Assembly (NCBI GenBank): GCA_027622115.1
Contig: JAQBZS010000520.1
Span: 1 to 5,800, forward strand
Length of the DNA stretch: 5,800 bases
Source of the DNA: Planctomycetota bacterium
GTDB lineage: Bacteria > Planctomycetota > Planctomycetia > Planctomycetales > Planctomycetaceae
Direction of reading: 5' to 3'
The notes below the pieces were generated by a model. That model saw only the letters and a list, made by a program, of their open reading frames with translations. It did no database searches and had not been told where the DNA came from. Positions 1-5,800 of this stretch are shown here, piece after piece; the stretch's first letter is position 1, and each line of letters begins with the position of its first letter. The translations under genes were made by a program, and so were the position numbers.

Positions 1-43
1 TGAACTTTGAACCACCCGACCCTCCTACCTCCGAGCCCAGACG

Positions 44-70
44 AAAAAAGGCAGGCGACCGCGCCTGCCT
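44..70 (-). terminator. Rho-independent terminator after the isomerase gene
   Basis: Read on the minus strand, AGGCAGGCG pairs perfectly with CGCCTGCCT around a four-base CGGT loop, giving a nine-pair, GC-rich stem whose last A-T pair runs straight into a T tract (A44-A49 on the plus strand). It starts 24 bases after the isomerase TAG. The orientation suits minus-strand transcription: on the plus strand the A run precedes the stem and no T run follows it. This is the only clear intrinsic terminator in the window and marks the end of the gene cluster. Confidence 0.92.
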
Positions 71-93
71 CGAATCGATCGATGGTTGCTGAA

Positions 94-1089
94 CTAGTCC
101 GCGAACGCAGCGTCAAACGCAAGGCCGGACGGATGGAAGTCCACGTTCTTGCAAAACTGTGCTGCTTCAGTGGCACCGGTTTCGCGATCCATGCCGCTGT
201 CTTCCCATTCCACCGAAAGCGGACCCTCGTATTTGACGGCATTCAAAGCTCGGATGATTTCCTCGAACCGCACGGCGCCGCGGCCCACGCTACGGAAGTC
301 CCAGCCGCGACGTGCGTCTCCGAACGGCAGGTGGCTGGTCAAGATTCCGGTGCGGCCGTTCAAGGTCGTGGATGCGTCTTTCATGTGGACGTGGTAGATG
401 CGGTCCGGGAAGTAACGAATGAATTCCACGGGATCCACACCCTGCCAAATCAAGTGGCTGGGATCAAAGTTGAATCCGAATTCCTCTCGCTTGCCAAGCG
501 CTTCGAGGGTTCGTTCGGCGGAATAGACGTCGAACGCGATTTCGGTGGGATGCACTTCCAGAGCAAACTTCACGCCGCATTCCTGAAACACGTCCAGGAT
601 CGGATTCCATCGTTCGGCCAACAGATCGTAACCGGCGTCGATCATGGCTCGCGGTGTCGGCGGAAAGTCGTAGATCAGATGCCAAATCGAAGACCCCGTG
701 AAACCGTTGACCGTTTCGACGCCCAACTTCTGCGCGGCGCGGGCCGTGTTTTTCATCTCTTCGATGGCTCGTTCATTCACGCCCGCCGGATCGCCGTCAC
801 CCCAGACGTATTCCGGCAAGATGCTCTTGTGTCTCGCGTCGATGTTGTCCAGGACCGCTTGACCGACCAAGTGGTTGGAGATCGCGAACAATTGCAGGTC
901 GTGCTTTTTCAGCAGTTCGCGCTTCTTGGCACAATAGGTGTCATCGGAGAGAGCCTTGTCCACTTCAAAGTGGTCGCCCCAGCAGGCGAGTTCCAGCCCA
1001 TCGTATCCAAAGTCACGCGCCTTCCGGCAAAGTTCTTCCAGCTTCAAGTCCGCCCATTGGCCCGTGAATAAGGTGACAGGTCGTGCCAT
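94..1089 (-). CDS. Sugar phosphate isomerase/epimerase (xylose isomerase-like TIM barrel)
   Basis: A 331-aa protein of the AP-endonuclease-2/xylose-isomerase-like TIM barrel superfamily, members of which isomerise or epimerise sugars, inositols and their phosphates using a divalent metal. The expected metal ligands can be seen in order: E178 in ALEVHP, D209 and H212 in FNFDPSH, H235 in YHVHMKD, and E294 in SVEWED. The start MARPVTLFTGQW matches the first barrel strand of the family, and the length is usual. No signal peptide is visible, so it should be cytoplasmic. The ATG is backed by AAGGAA five bases upstream (1095-1100). It is the last gene of the minus-strand cluster, 100 nt after a broken sulfatase gene and 24 nt before a strong terminator. 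The neighbouring sulfatase suggests sugar catabolism, but the exact substrate cannot be read from the sequence. Family assignment is firm, reaction is not. Confidence 0.93.
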   Translation of the reverse strand: MARPVTLFTGQWADLKLEELCRKARDFGYDGLELACWGDHFEVDKALSDDTYCAKKRELLKKHDLQLFAISNHLVGQAVLDNIDARHKSILPEYVWGDGDPAGVNERAIEEMKNTARAAQKLGVETVNGFTGSSIWHLIYDFPPTPRAMIDAGYDLLAERWNPILDVFQECGVKFALEVHPTEIAFDVYSAERTLEALGKREEFGFNFDPSHLIWQGVDPVEFIRYFPDRIYHVHMKDASTTLNGRTGILTSHLPFGDARRGWDFRSVGRGAVRFEEIIRALNAVKYEGPLSVEWEDSGMDRETGATEAAQFCKNVDFHPSGLAFDAAFAD

Positions 1090-1094
1090 CGTGG

Positions 1095-1100
1095 TTCCTT
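1095..1100 (-). promoter_or_regulatory. Ribosome binding site of the isomerase gene
   Basis: AAGGAA on the minus strand lies five bases before the ATG at 1089 and fixes that start, which also gives the family's normal N-terminus (MARPVTLFTG). Confidence 0.6.
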
Positions 1101-1137
1101 CAATCTCAGTTGCAAATTGGTGCTGTTCGTGGGCGTG

Positions 1138-1166
1138 ACACTACGATCACAACTTCTCGAAGTCAA
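1138..1166 (-). promoter_or_regulatory. Possible sigma70-like promoter for the isomerase gene
   Basis: On the minus strand TTGACT (1166-1161, five of six matches to TTGACA) is followed after exactly 17 bases by TAGTGT (1143-1138, only three of six matches to TATAAT). Transcription would start about 40 bases upstream of the isomerase ATG. The good -35 and ideal spacing support it; the poor -10 and the limited knowledge of planctomycete promoters speak against it. It would let the isomerase be expressed independently of the broken sulfatase gene upstream. Confidence 0.25.
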
Positions 1167-1189
1167 CAAATCGGTCAGCTGAGCCCAAA

Positions 1190-2320
1190 TCACTGATCAC
1201 TCAATCGTTCGGGATCGAATATGTAAATGGACTCTCGCGGCAAAGCGGGCCAGCCTTGCAATTGTGGAAGGAAACTCCGGCCGTCCAAAGTCAGTTGCGA
1301 TGGGATCTTCGCGGCGGTCGCCTCGCAGATCGTCGGTAAGAAATCGCTGAAATCGATGATGTCCTGTACGACGCGACCCCGACGGATCACGGACGGCCAA
1401 CTCACGATACACGGCACGTGATTGCCTCCGTCCGTCATTTTCCCTTTCGCACCGATAACTTTGCCGAAGGTGGTGTTGGTCACGATCGGTGTGTCGGTAC
1501 CGTTGTCGCCGATAAAGACGAGCAGCGTGTTTTCACGGAGTCCCAATTGATCCAGCTTCGCGTTGAGCTTGCCGACCGTCTTGTCGACGTACGCCACCAT
1601 ATCGGCGAAGTACTCGGGGGCTCCCTTGTAGGTTTTGGATCCATGCGACGTTCGGTCCCAAGACTTCGAGTCCGGTGTTGGCGAAAACGGACAGTGCACC
1701 AGAGCCATCGGGTAGTAGACGAGAAAGGGCTGTTCGCGATTGTCTTCCATGAACTTTCCGATGAAGTCCACGAACACATCCGACGAAAACTCGCCGTCGT
1801 CGTAATCGACCGGCTTGCCGTTGAGTTCCAAACGGGGATTCGCATAGCGGGTATCGTGTTTCTTCGCATCCGTGCGACCACGCGTGTGTTGCCACAGCAG
1901 AGCTTATTCGAATCCAAAATGCCGAGGCGAATCAGATTCGTTGCCCAGTTGCCATTTGCCGGCCACGCACGTCTTGTATCCGGCGTCCCGCAAGATATGG
2001 GCGAAAGTGGTCTGTTTGCGGTTCAATCGACCAAATCGCACGTAGTTGCGTTTGTTGGACATCCCGGTCATCAACTTCACGCGAGACGGCGTACAAATCG
2101 GCTGCGAATAACAGTGTTCAAACCTCAAACCACCGGCTGCCAATGCATCCAGTTGGGGCGTTTGGTAGTCCAAACTCCCGTTGGCTCGAATGCACTCGTA
2201 ACCCATGTCGTCCGCCATGATCAGCACAATGTTGGGACGATCGGCGGCATTCACTGCCGTGGCCGAGAAGGCAATCGCTGCCAGAACAGAAATACGAAAA
2301 TGTGCTGTCGTGATTGTCAT
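1190..2320 (-). pseudogene. Sulfatase (arylsulfatase family), broken by an in-frame stop and C-terminally truncated
   Basis: A type I, formylglycine-dependent sulfatase gene that would hydrolyse a sulfate ester outside the cytoplasm. Codons 1-138 hold a signal peptide (about residues 1-25, ending VNA-A), the metal-binding D37/D38 in RPNIVLIMADD, C76 in the C-T-P-S-R motif that is converted to formylglycine, and K122 in GKWQLG. Codon 139 is TAA (1906-1904). The same frame then continues to 1190 with clear sulfatase sequence: H209 in ALVHCPF, D272/N273 in FIGDNG, and K294 to H301 in the KMTDGGNH region. The phase is identical on both sides, so this is a nonsense change, not a frameshift. The frame ends soon after RESIY, where relatives usually continue for roughly 80-100 residues (from family memory). 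A GGGAAG site eight bases upstream supports the ATG. The 138-aa product would lack several active-site residues, so it is probably inactive unless the stop is read through or is a sequencing error. Confidence 0.88.
1904..1906 (-). other. In-frame TAA stop inside the sulfatase gene (codon 139)
   Basis: The reading is ...HFGFE, TAA, ALLWQH... in one unbroken frame. From memory, related planctomycete sulfatases read HFGF-D-E-Y-C-LWQ here, so the stop sits exactly where a glutamate is expected with no length change. A single G-to-T change in GAA would explain it. TAA is not a selenocysteine or pyrrolysine codon. Confidence 0.85.
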
Positions 2321-2328
2321 GCGTCACG

Positions 2329-2334
2329 CTTCCC
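2329..2334 (-). promoter_or_regulatory. Ribosome binding site of the sulfatase gene
   Basis: GGGAAG on the minus strand lies eight bases before the ATG at 2320 and supports that start, which also gives a complete signal peptide. The translation signals of this gene are therefore still intact although its coding sequence is broken. Confidence 0.5.
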
Positions 2335-2366
2335 GGATAAACCTGACTCTGCGGCAGCCCGCCGCC

Positions 2367-3536
2367 CTACGTTGAATCGGTCGTCGAACTCGCCTTCGAT
2401 GTCGCGTTCCTCTGACGGCGGCATCGGACATAGAGTACCCACGGCACGACTAACAACGCCAACAGCAGAATCACCAGCACAACCAAAATCACTTTGTGCT
2501 CGGTCGACACACTTGCTACCGGTTTTGGCTCTTTGTCCGGCCACGGCTCCGCTAGGAAGGGGAACTCAGCAAGAAACGGCTTGTCGTTGACTGTCTTTCG
2601 CGGCCATTCATTCGAATCTGTGTATGACAACTCGTACAACAGACAGTCGCCTTGCAGACAGATGAGCGCCGCAACATCATCGGTGAGTCGCCGCCCATTC
2701 GGAAATCCAGCGGGGAAGCGGCTCGTATAAATCATGACGTCGGGTGCAAGGTCATAGGGACGAATTGCAAAGAGCGGCTGGATTTCCACTTGCAAGACAT
2801 CTTGCACCAAACTCGGCGTTTCCAATCGTTTCTTGATCGACGCAACGTGTTCGTGAGGCGGAAGCGTATTCAGAAAATCGAATCGCGGCAGCATCGTGCG
2901 AAGTGATCGGCCGACATGATCGTACTGTTTCGGCCCGCGTTTCGATGTCGCCCAAATCAGCCAATCCTGTTGCCCTTCGGGAAACGACGTCATCGGGATA
3001 CTCAAGACCATCCCCACCACGTTCGTGCCAAAGAATTTCGGAAAGATAAACGGGTCGTCACGCACGCCAACCCAAACCTTGATGCCGTCTGGATCCGACA
3101 GCCCCTTAACAGACTTCTCTTTGAGTGTGGCATCGTTGCCGAGACGCAGTTCGATCGTCACGTCCGGTTGGATGCTTTCCGGCTTGACCACGGTGCCGCC
3201 ATAACGAGCGAGATTCGCCTTGTCGTCGTAACTGACCTCGCTCTTGAGACTCATGAAGATCGAGAACGTGTTGTGTTCGAGATCATACGGCGGCGGCTGT
3301 GTGAGTCCGGCAATCGCATTGAGGATGACGATCATTTGATCATCTTCGGGGAAGACGAAAAGCCCCGCGATATTTGCATCCGGCTTCTTTCCCAGCATCG
3401 GGTCGGCGTGATCCGAGCCGTACACGAGACCATGCAGAAGCATCAGCAGCACGACGGGCACAAGGCCGCGGAGCACTCGCCGCGTTGTACATCTTGTGCC
3501 GGCATGCCAACTCAATAACTCAATCGGCTTTTCCAA
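2367..3536 (-). CDS. DUF4331-like secreted protein with C-terminal membrane anchor
   Basis: A 389-aa protein if translation starts at the TTG at 3536; another TTG at 3599 would add 21 residues. The 3536 start is preferred because GGGAG lies seven bases upstream (3544-3548) and it leaves a normal signal peptide (n-region with Arg, hydrophobic core about residues 23-39, ending VYGS). The mature part opens with SDHADP (41-46), then a NIAGLFVFPEDD strand, and near its end carries FPNGRRLTDDV (278-288); these resemble the DUF4331 family, whose function is not established. A CLQGDC cysteine pair (293, 298) may form a disulfide. Residues 348-371 form a strong transmembrane helix followed by a basic CRRQR tail, so the protein should face outward, anchored by its C-terminus. 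Its stop is 46 nt before the sulfatase start, which suggests co-transcription. Family call is from pattern recognition; existence of the gene is firm, function unknown. Confidence 0.82.
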   Translation of the reverse strand: MEKPIELLSWHAGTRCTTRRVLRGLVPVVLLMLLHGLVYGSDHADPMLGKKPDANIAGLFVFPEDDQMIVILNAIAGLTQPPPYDLEHNTFSIFMSLKSEVSYDDKANLARYGGTVVKPESIQPDVTIELRLGNDATLKEKSVKGLSDPDGIKVWVGVRDDPFIFPKFFGTNVVGMVLSIPMTSFPEGQQDWLIWATSKRGPKQYDHVGRSLRTMLPRFDFLNTLPPHEHVASIKKRLETPSLVQDVLQVEIQPLFAIRPYDLAPDVMIYTSRFPAGFPNGRRLTDDVAALICLQGDCLLYELSYTDSNEWPRKTVNDKPFLAEFPFLAEPWPDKEPKPVASVSTEHKVILVVLVILLLALLVVPWVLYVRCRRQRNATSKASSTTDST

Positions 3537-3543
3537 TGTATCG

Positions 3544-3548
3544 CTCCC
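3544..3548 (-). promoter_or_regulatory. Ribosome binding site deciding a TTG start
   Basis: GGGAG on the minus strand is seven bases before TTG at 3536. The competing TTG at 3599 has GGAAG only four bases upstream and would put 20-odd extra residues before an already adequate signal peptide. No in-frame ATG lies upstream of the signal peptide core; the first ATG (in LLMLLHG) falls inside it. Confidence 0.5.
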
Positions 3549-3736
3549 GAAACGTAAGACGCGCAAGGCACGCACGTTTGAGGTGTGAAAACGCGTCAAA
3601 TCACTTCCGTCACCGCATCGACCGTGGGAGATGAACGAACTCGATTAGTTCTTGGTCGTTTCGACCGCGAAATGTCCACAAACGCGCGCTAAACGAACGA
3701 CGTTCACGCCGAAGTGGCGCTGTCCAATTCACCACG

Positions 3737-3786
3737 CGCGTCAGCGACGCGGCATGCCAACCCGGTCCATCGTCTGGCGACGGTGG
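3737..3786. repeat. Two tandem hairpins downstream of the GMC gene
   Basis: CGCGTC-AGC-GACGCG (3737-3751) is a perfect six-pair inverted repeat with a three-base loop. CCATCGTC-TGGC-GACGGTGG (3767-3786) is an eight-pair stem with one G-T wobble when read on the plus strand; on the minus strand that pair becomes an A-C mismatch. GGCATGCC (3751-3758) between them is also self-complementary. They begin 38 bases after the GMC stop. Neither has a T run after it in the minus direction, so they are not standard intrinsic terminators, though they might stabilise the 3' end of the transcript. Confidence 0.4.
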
Positions 3787-3806
3787 CTACCCGAAAATGT
3801 GGCTAC
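3783..3806. repeat. Short direct repeat GTGGCTAC x2
   Basis: GTGGCTAC occurs at 3783-3790 and again at 3799-3806, separated by eight bases (CCGAAAAT). It lies 18-41 bases past the GMC stop. It could be a small protein-binding site or chance; only two copies are present. Confidence 0.3.
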
Positions 3807-3823
3807 TTGAGGAAAACACTACT

Positions 3824-5719
3824 TCACTTCTTTTTCTTCGCATCCTGGATAATGACATCGCTGGCCTTCTCGCCGATCATGTAGACCGAGGTCACGATGA
3901 AAAAGCCTGGAATTCTGGGAAACACCGATGCGTCCGCGACCCGGAGATTCTTCGTCCCATAGACACGAAAGTCACCGTCCAGCACTCCGCCCTTTTCCCG
4001 CTTTTGAATCGGACAGGTACACGACGCGTGATGGCCCCACGCCCGGTCTTTGACGAATTGGCGGATCTCGTCGCGGGTTTGAACGTCCTTGCCCGGCAAC
4101 TCCTCTTCGGCGATCAGTTTGCCGTATTTGGCCGTCATCGTCCGCACGAATTCGATGCCGTCCACCACGGATTCCAAATCCTCGCCAGACTCGTCGTTGC
4201 CTTCCTGGAAATAGTGGAAGTTGATCTCGGGAGGATCGCGAGGATCGTCACTGCGAAGAGTCACTTCACCAGCCGAATTGTTCGTATGCGCCTTGAGAAT
4301 GGCCCATGTCAGATAATTCAGATGCTCCTTGATCAACGTGGAATAGCCGGGGAAATAGCCCCTGAACAGACCCAACAAGCCAAAGATAAACAGGTCGGGC
4401 AACGGTCTCGTTTTAGCCGCGCGTTTGATCACCGCGAGAACCGCGCCGTTGGTGGTGTAAACGCCGCCTCGCTCCAGTTCCCACTGTTTGAATTGCGGAT
4501 CACCCGGCGCATATTTTGCGTCCTTGAGTACTTCCCAATGGTCGAAGTTCATCCGGTTCACAACACCGACCTCGTAGCGGTCTTGCATGTTCTTGCCGAC
4601 CGGCAGATCGACTCGGGTCTGGATGTTGTGCTTGGTAAGTTCTTCCTTGGGGCCAATACCCGAAAGCATGAGTAGTTGCGGCGTGTTAAAGGTTCCGCCA
4701 GCCAAAATCACTTCGCGGGACACACGCACTTCGCGTTTCTCGCCGCCACGATCACTGGGCTTGGCGTCGGCACGATACAGCCGGGCTCCCTTGAGATATT
4801 CCACACCCACGGCACGAGTCTCGTCGTCGTCCGCGAAGATGATCCGTGTCGCCAGGGCTTCCAGTTCAATTGTCAGCCGATCCGGATACTTCTTGGCCGT
4901 CTCGATCACGAACTCACGCGTTCCGTTACGGGCGTGGTTGTCGGTGGAAAGCGGTGGATAATGCAGGCCGGTGGCGTTGTCCTTAACTAGCCGCCAGTCG
5001 TTGGGATCGCCTTTGCCATCCAAGCCCCATTTGATCCGGTCCAGCGGATCGGCGAGTTCCGTAAACGCTTCCAATGCCGACTTGGCAACGACCTCGACGA
5101 GATTCTCGTCCTCAAGTGCGACAAGGGGAATGGCCTTTTGGGTGTGCAGCCAGCCTTTATAGCCGTGACGGCTGGGATTGAGTCCGAACCAATTCAAGAG
5201 TTTCTGGAACCAGCGATAATCGCAATGTTCCATACGCTGAAAGTATTTGCGCATGTTATTCGAGTTCCAAGAATCGTCTCCGGTAATCTGGGCAATGTTG
5301 TCCCAATCGCTGTTATGAGGATAGATCATGATCTGCGCGTTATGGGCCGTGCAGCCTCCTAAAGTTGCACCGCGCGGATAAAGCACGCCATTCACATCCT
5401 TGCCGTCGAATTCCTTGCGATACTTTGGGTCACGTTCCTGTTGTTGCTGATCCGTGTAGTGACGGACAAAGAAGTCCCACTTCATCGCGTCGTTTTCGGA
5501 TGCGAATGTGTGGAACACGGGAACCTGATAGTCGTTCGGCAGGCGGTTGGTATCGGGATAAGGTGGATCCCCGCCTTTGAGTTTGAACGGATCTCCGCCC
5601 GCTTCCAACAGCATCACCTTATAACCGGCTTCCGCGAGTCTGGCGGCAACAACACCACCGCCCGCACCCGAACCAACGACAACGTACTCAAAATCCGCTT
5701 GATTGCTTGCAGTCGACAT
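3824..5719 (-). CDS. GMC-family flavin oxidoreductase (choline dehydrogenase-like)
   Basis: A 631-aa FAD enzyme of the glucose-methanol-choline family, which oxidises alcohols, sugars or sterols. The N-terminal Rossmann fold shows G16-x-G18-x-x-G21 and E39 at the end of the second strand (MLLEAGGD), which binds the FAD ribose. GATLGGCTAHNAQIM (117-131) is the flavin-binding loop and GGTFNTPQLLMLSGIG (341-356) the second family signature. The C-terminal domain carries WGHHASCTCP (561-570), where H564 aligns with the catalytic His. The second catalytic His/Asn, normally just before the last helix, is not evident: the segment reads PGFFIVTSVYMIGEKASD (604-621). It is longer than the usual 500-580 aa. 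No signal peptide is visible, so a cytoplasmic site is likely. AGGAGG six bases before the ATG is an ideal ribosome binding site. It follows an upstream gene by 21 nt. Substrate and electron acceptor cannot be told. Confidence 0.93.
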   Translation of the reverse strand: MSTASNQADFEYVVVGSGAGGGVVAARLAEAGYKVMLLEAGGDPFKLKGGDPPYPDTNRLPNDYQVPVFHTFASENDAMKWDFFVRHYTDQQQQERDPKYRKEFDGKDVNGVLYPRGATLGGCTAHNAQIMIYPHNSDWDNIAQITGDDSWNSNNMRKYFQRMEHCDYRWFQKLLNWFGLNPSRHGYKGWLHTQKAIPLVALEDENLVEVVAKSALEAFTELADPLDRIKWGLDGKGDPNDWRLVKDNATGLHYPPLSTDNHARNGTREFVIETAKKYPDRLTIELEALATRIIFADDDETRAVGVEYLKGARLYRADAKPSDRGGEKREVRVSREVILAGGTFNTPQLLMLSGIGPKEELTKHNIQTRVDLPVGKNMQDRYEVGVVNRMNFDHWEVLKDAKYAPGDPQFKQWELERGGVYTTNGAVLAVIKRAAKTRPLPDLFIFGLLGLFRGYFPGYSTLIKEHLNYLTWAILKAHTNNSAGEVTLRSDDPRDPPEINFHYFQEGNDESGEDLESVVDGIEFVRTMTAKYGKLIAEEELPGKDVQTRDEIRQFVKDRAWGHHASCTCPIQKREKGGVLDGDFRVYGTKNLRVADASVFPRIPGFFIVTSVYMIGEKASDVIIQDAKKKK

Positions 5720-5725
5720 GGAATG

Positions 5726-5731
5726 CCTCCT
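5726..5731 (-). promoter_or_regulatory. Ribosome binding site of the GMC gene
   Basis: AGGAGG, within AAAGGAGG, stands six bases before the ATG at 5719 on the minus strand. It is the strongest ribosome binding site in the window and implies efficient translation of the GMC enzyme. Confidence 0.85.
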
Positions 5732-5740
5732 TTCTATTCT

Positions 5741-5800
5741 CTACGCGGCCAATAATGGCACATTCTCAAAGGTCTGAAACTTCAGCGTCATGAGTGATTT
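5741..5800 (-). CDS. 3' end of an unidentified upstream gene (partial)
   Basis: From the window edge to the TAG at 5743-5741 one minus-strand frame is open for 19 codons, reading KSLMTLKFQTFENVPLLAA. The stop is 21 bases before the GMC start, and the gap holds that gene's ribosome binding site, as is typical inside an operon. The fragment is too short to assign to a family, and an open frame of this length could arise by chance, so existence is inferred from position rather than from content. GMC enzymes often have a small partner subunit or other redox gene next to them, but nothing here shows that. Confidence 0.4.
   Translation of the reverse strand, partial: KSLMTLKFQTFENVPLLAA

Larger units (their letters stand above)
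3600..3823. other. Intergenic region between the GMC gene and the DUF4331-like gene
   Basis: About 224 bases with no supported gene. It holds two compact hairpins at 3737-3786, an eight-base direct repeat at 3783-3806 and small inverted repeats such as GGTCG-TTT-CGACC near 3654-3666. It should contain the 3' end of the GMC transcript and, if the next gene has its own promoter, that promoter, but I see no convincing -35/-10 pair. Confidence 0.5.

Noticed and set aside
7..1071. A 354-codon open frame on the plus strand opposite the isomerase gene
   Set aside because: It lies fully antisense to a gene with clear family motifs, its translation has no recognisable domain, and it overlaps the terminator. 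Long antisense frames are common in GC-rich coding DNA.
1173..1189. TCAGCTGA palindrome after the sulfatase stop as an operator
   Set aside because: An eight-base palindrome is expected by chance and there is only one copy here.
1480..1917. A minus-strand frame overlapping the sulfatase stop that could suggest a frameshift
   Set aside because: The sulfatase homology continues in the original frame after the TAA, and this alternative frame gives Arg/Ser/Thr-rich sequence with no sulfatase motifs, so the lesion is a nonsense codon, not a frameshift.
2351..2365. Inverted repeat GCGGC-AGCCC-GCCGC just after the DUF4331-like gene stop, as a terminator
   Set aside because: Only five base pairs and no T run on the minus strand. 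The next gene starts about 30 bases on with its own ribosome binding site, which fits continued transcription.
1418..2590. A 390-codon open frame on the plus strand opposite the sulfatase and the end of the DUF4331-like gene
   Set aside because: It crosses two real minus-strand genes and the gap between them, and its Arg/His/Pro-rich translation resembles no family I know. It is explained as a complement shadow.
3797..4675. A 292-codon open frame on the plus strand opposite the GMC C-terminal half
   Set aside because: It is antisense to conserved GMC domain sequence and has no family features of its own.
1..5800. CRISPR array, tRNA, rRNA, insertion sequence or attachment site
   Set aside because: I saw no regularly spaced repeats, no tRNA-like cloverleaf, no transposase-like product and no terminal inverted repeats.

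Overview
All genes in this window lie on the minus strand, so the biological reading order runs from position 5800 down to 1. The combination of an RPNIVLIMADD-type sulfatase, an EboC/IolE-like TIM-barrel sugar phosphate isomerase/epimerase, a DUF4331-type secreted protein and a large bacterial GMC oxidoreductase, with moderately high GC, best fits a planctomycete (Pirellulales/Rhodopirellula-like). This is inferred from family content only, since there is no rRNA or other taxonomic marker.

Layout in transcription order. (1) 5800-5741 is the last 19 codons of an unidentified upstream gene that runs off the window. (2) 5719-3824 is an intact 631-aa GMC-family flavin oxidoreductase with a perfect AGGAGG ribosome binding site, starting 21 nt after the upstream stop, so the two are probably co-transcribed. 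(3) 3823-3537 is an intergenic stretch holding two compact hairpins and a short direct repeat. (4) 3536 (or 3599) to 2367 is a secreted, C-terminally membrane-anchored DUF4331-like protein with a TTG start. (5) 2320-1190 is a sulfatase gene carrying an in-frame TAA at codon 139 and missing the family's usual C-terminal end, so it is most likely a pseudogene. (6) 1089-94 is an intact sugar phosphate isomerase/epimerase. (7) 70-44 is a strong rho-independent terminator closing the minus-strand unit.

How they may work together. The DUF4331 gene, sulfatase and isomerase are closely spaced (46 and 100 nt gaps) and end at one terminator, so they could be one transcript. A sulfatase plus a sugar isomerase/epimerase would fit sulfated-sugar catabolism, but the broken sulfatase means that step is probably lost or done elsewhere. 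The GMC enzyme probably oxidises an alcohol or sugar alcohol; nothing in the sequence gives its substrate or ties it to the DUF4331 protein. I did not find a convincing new multi-gene system, CRISPR array, mobile element, tRNA or rRNA. The most notable items are the two lesions in the sulfatase gene and the unusual catalytic motif of the GMC enzyme.
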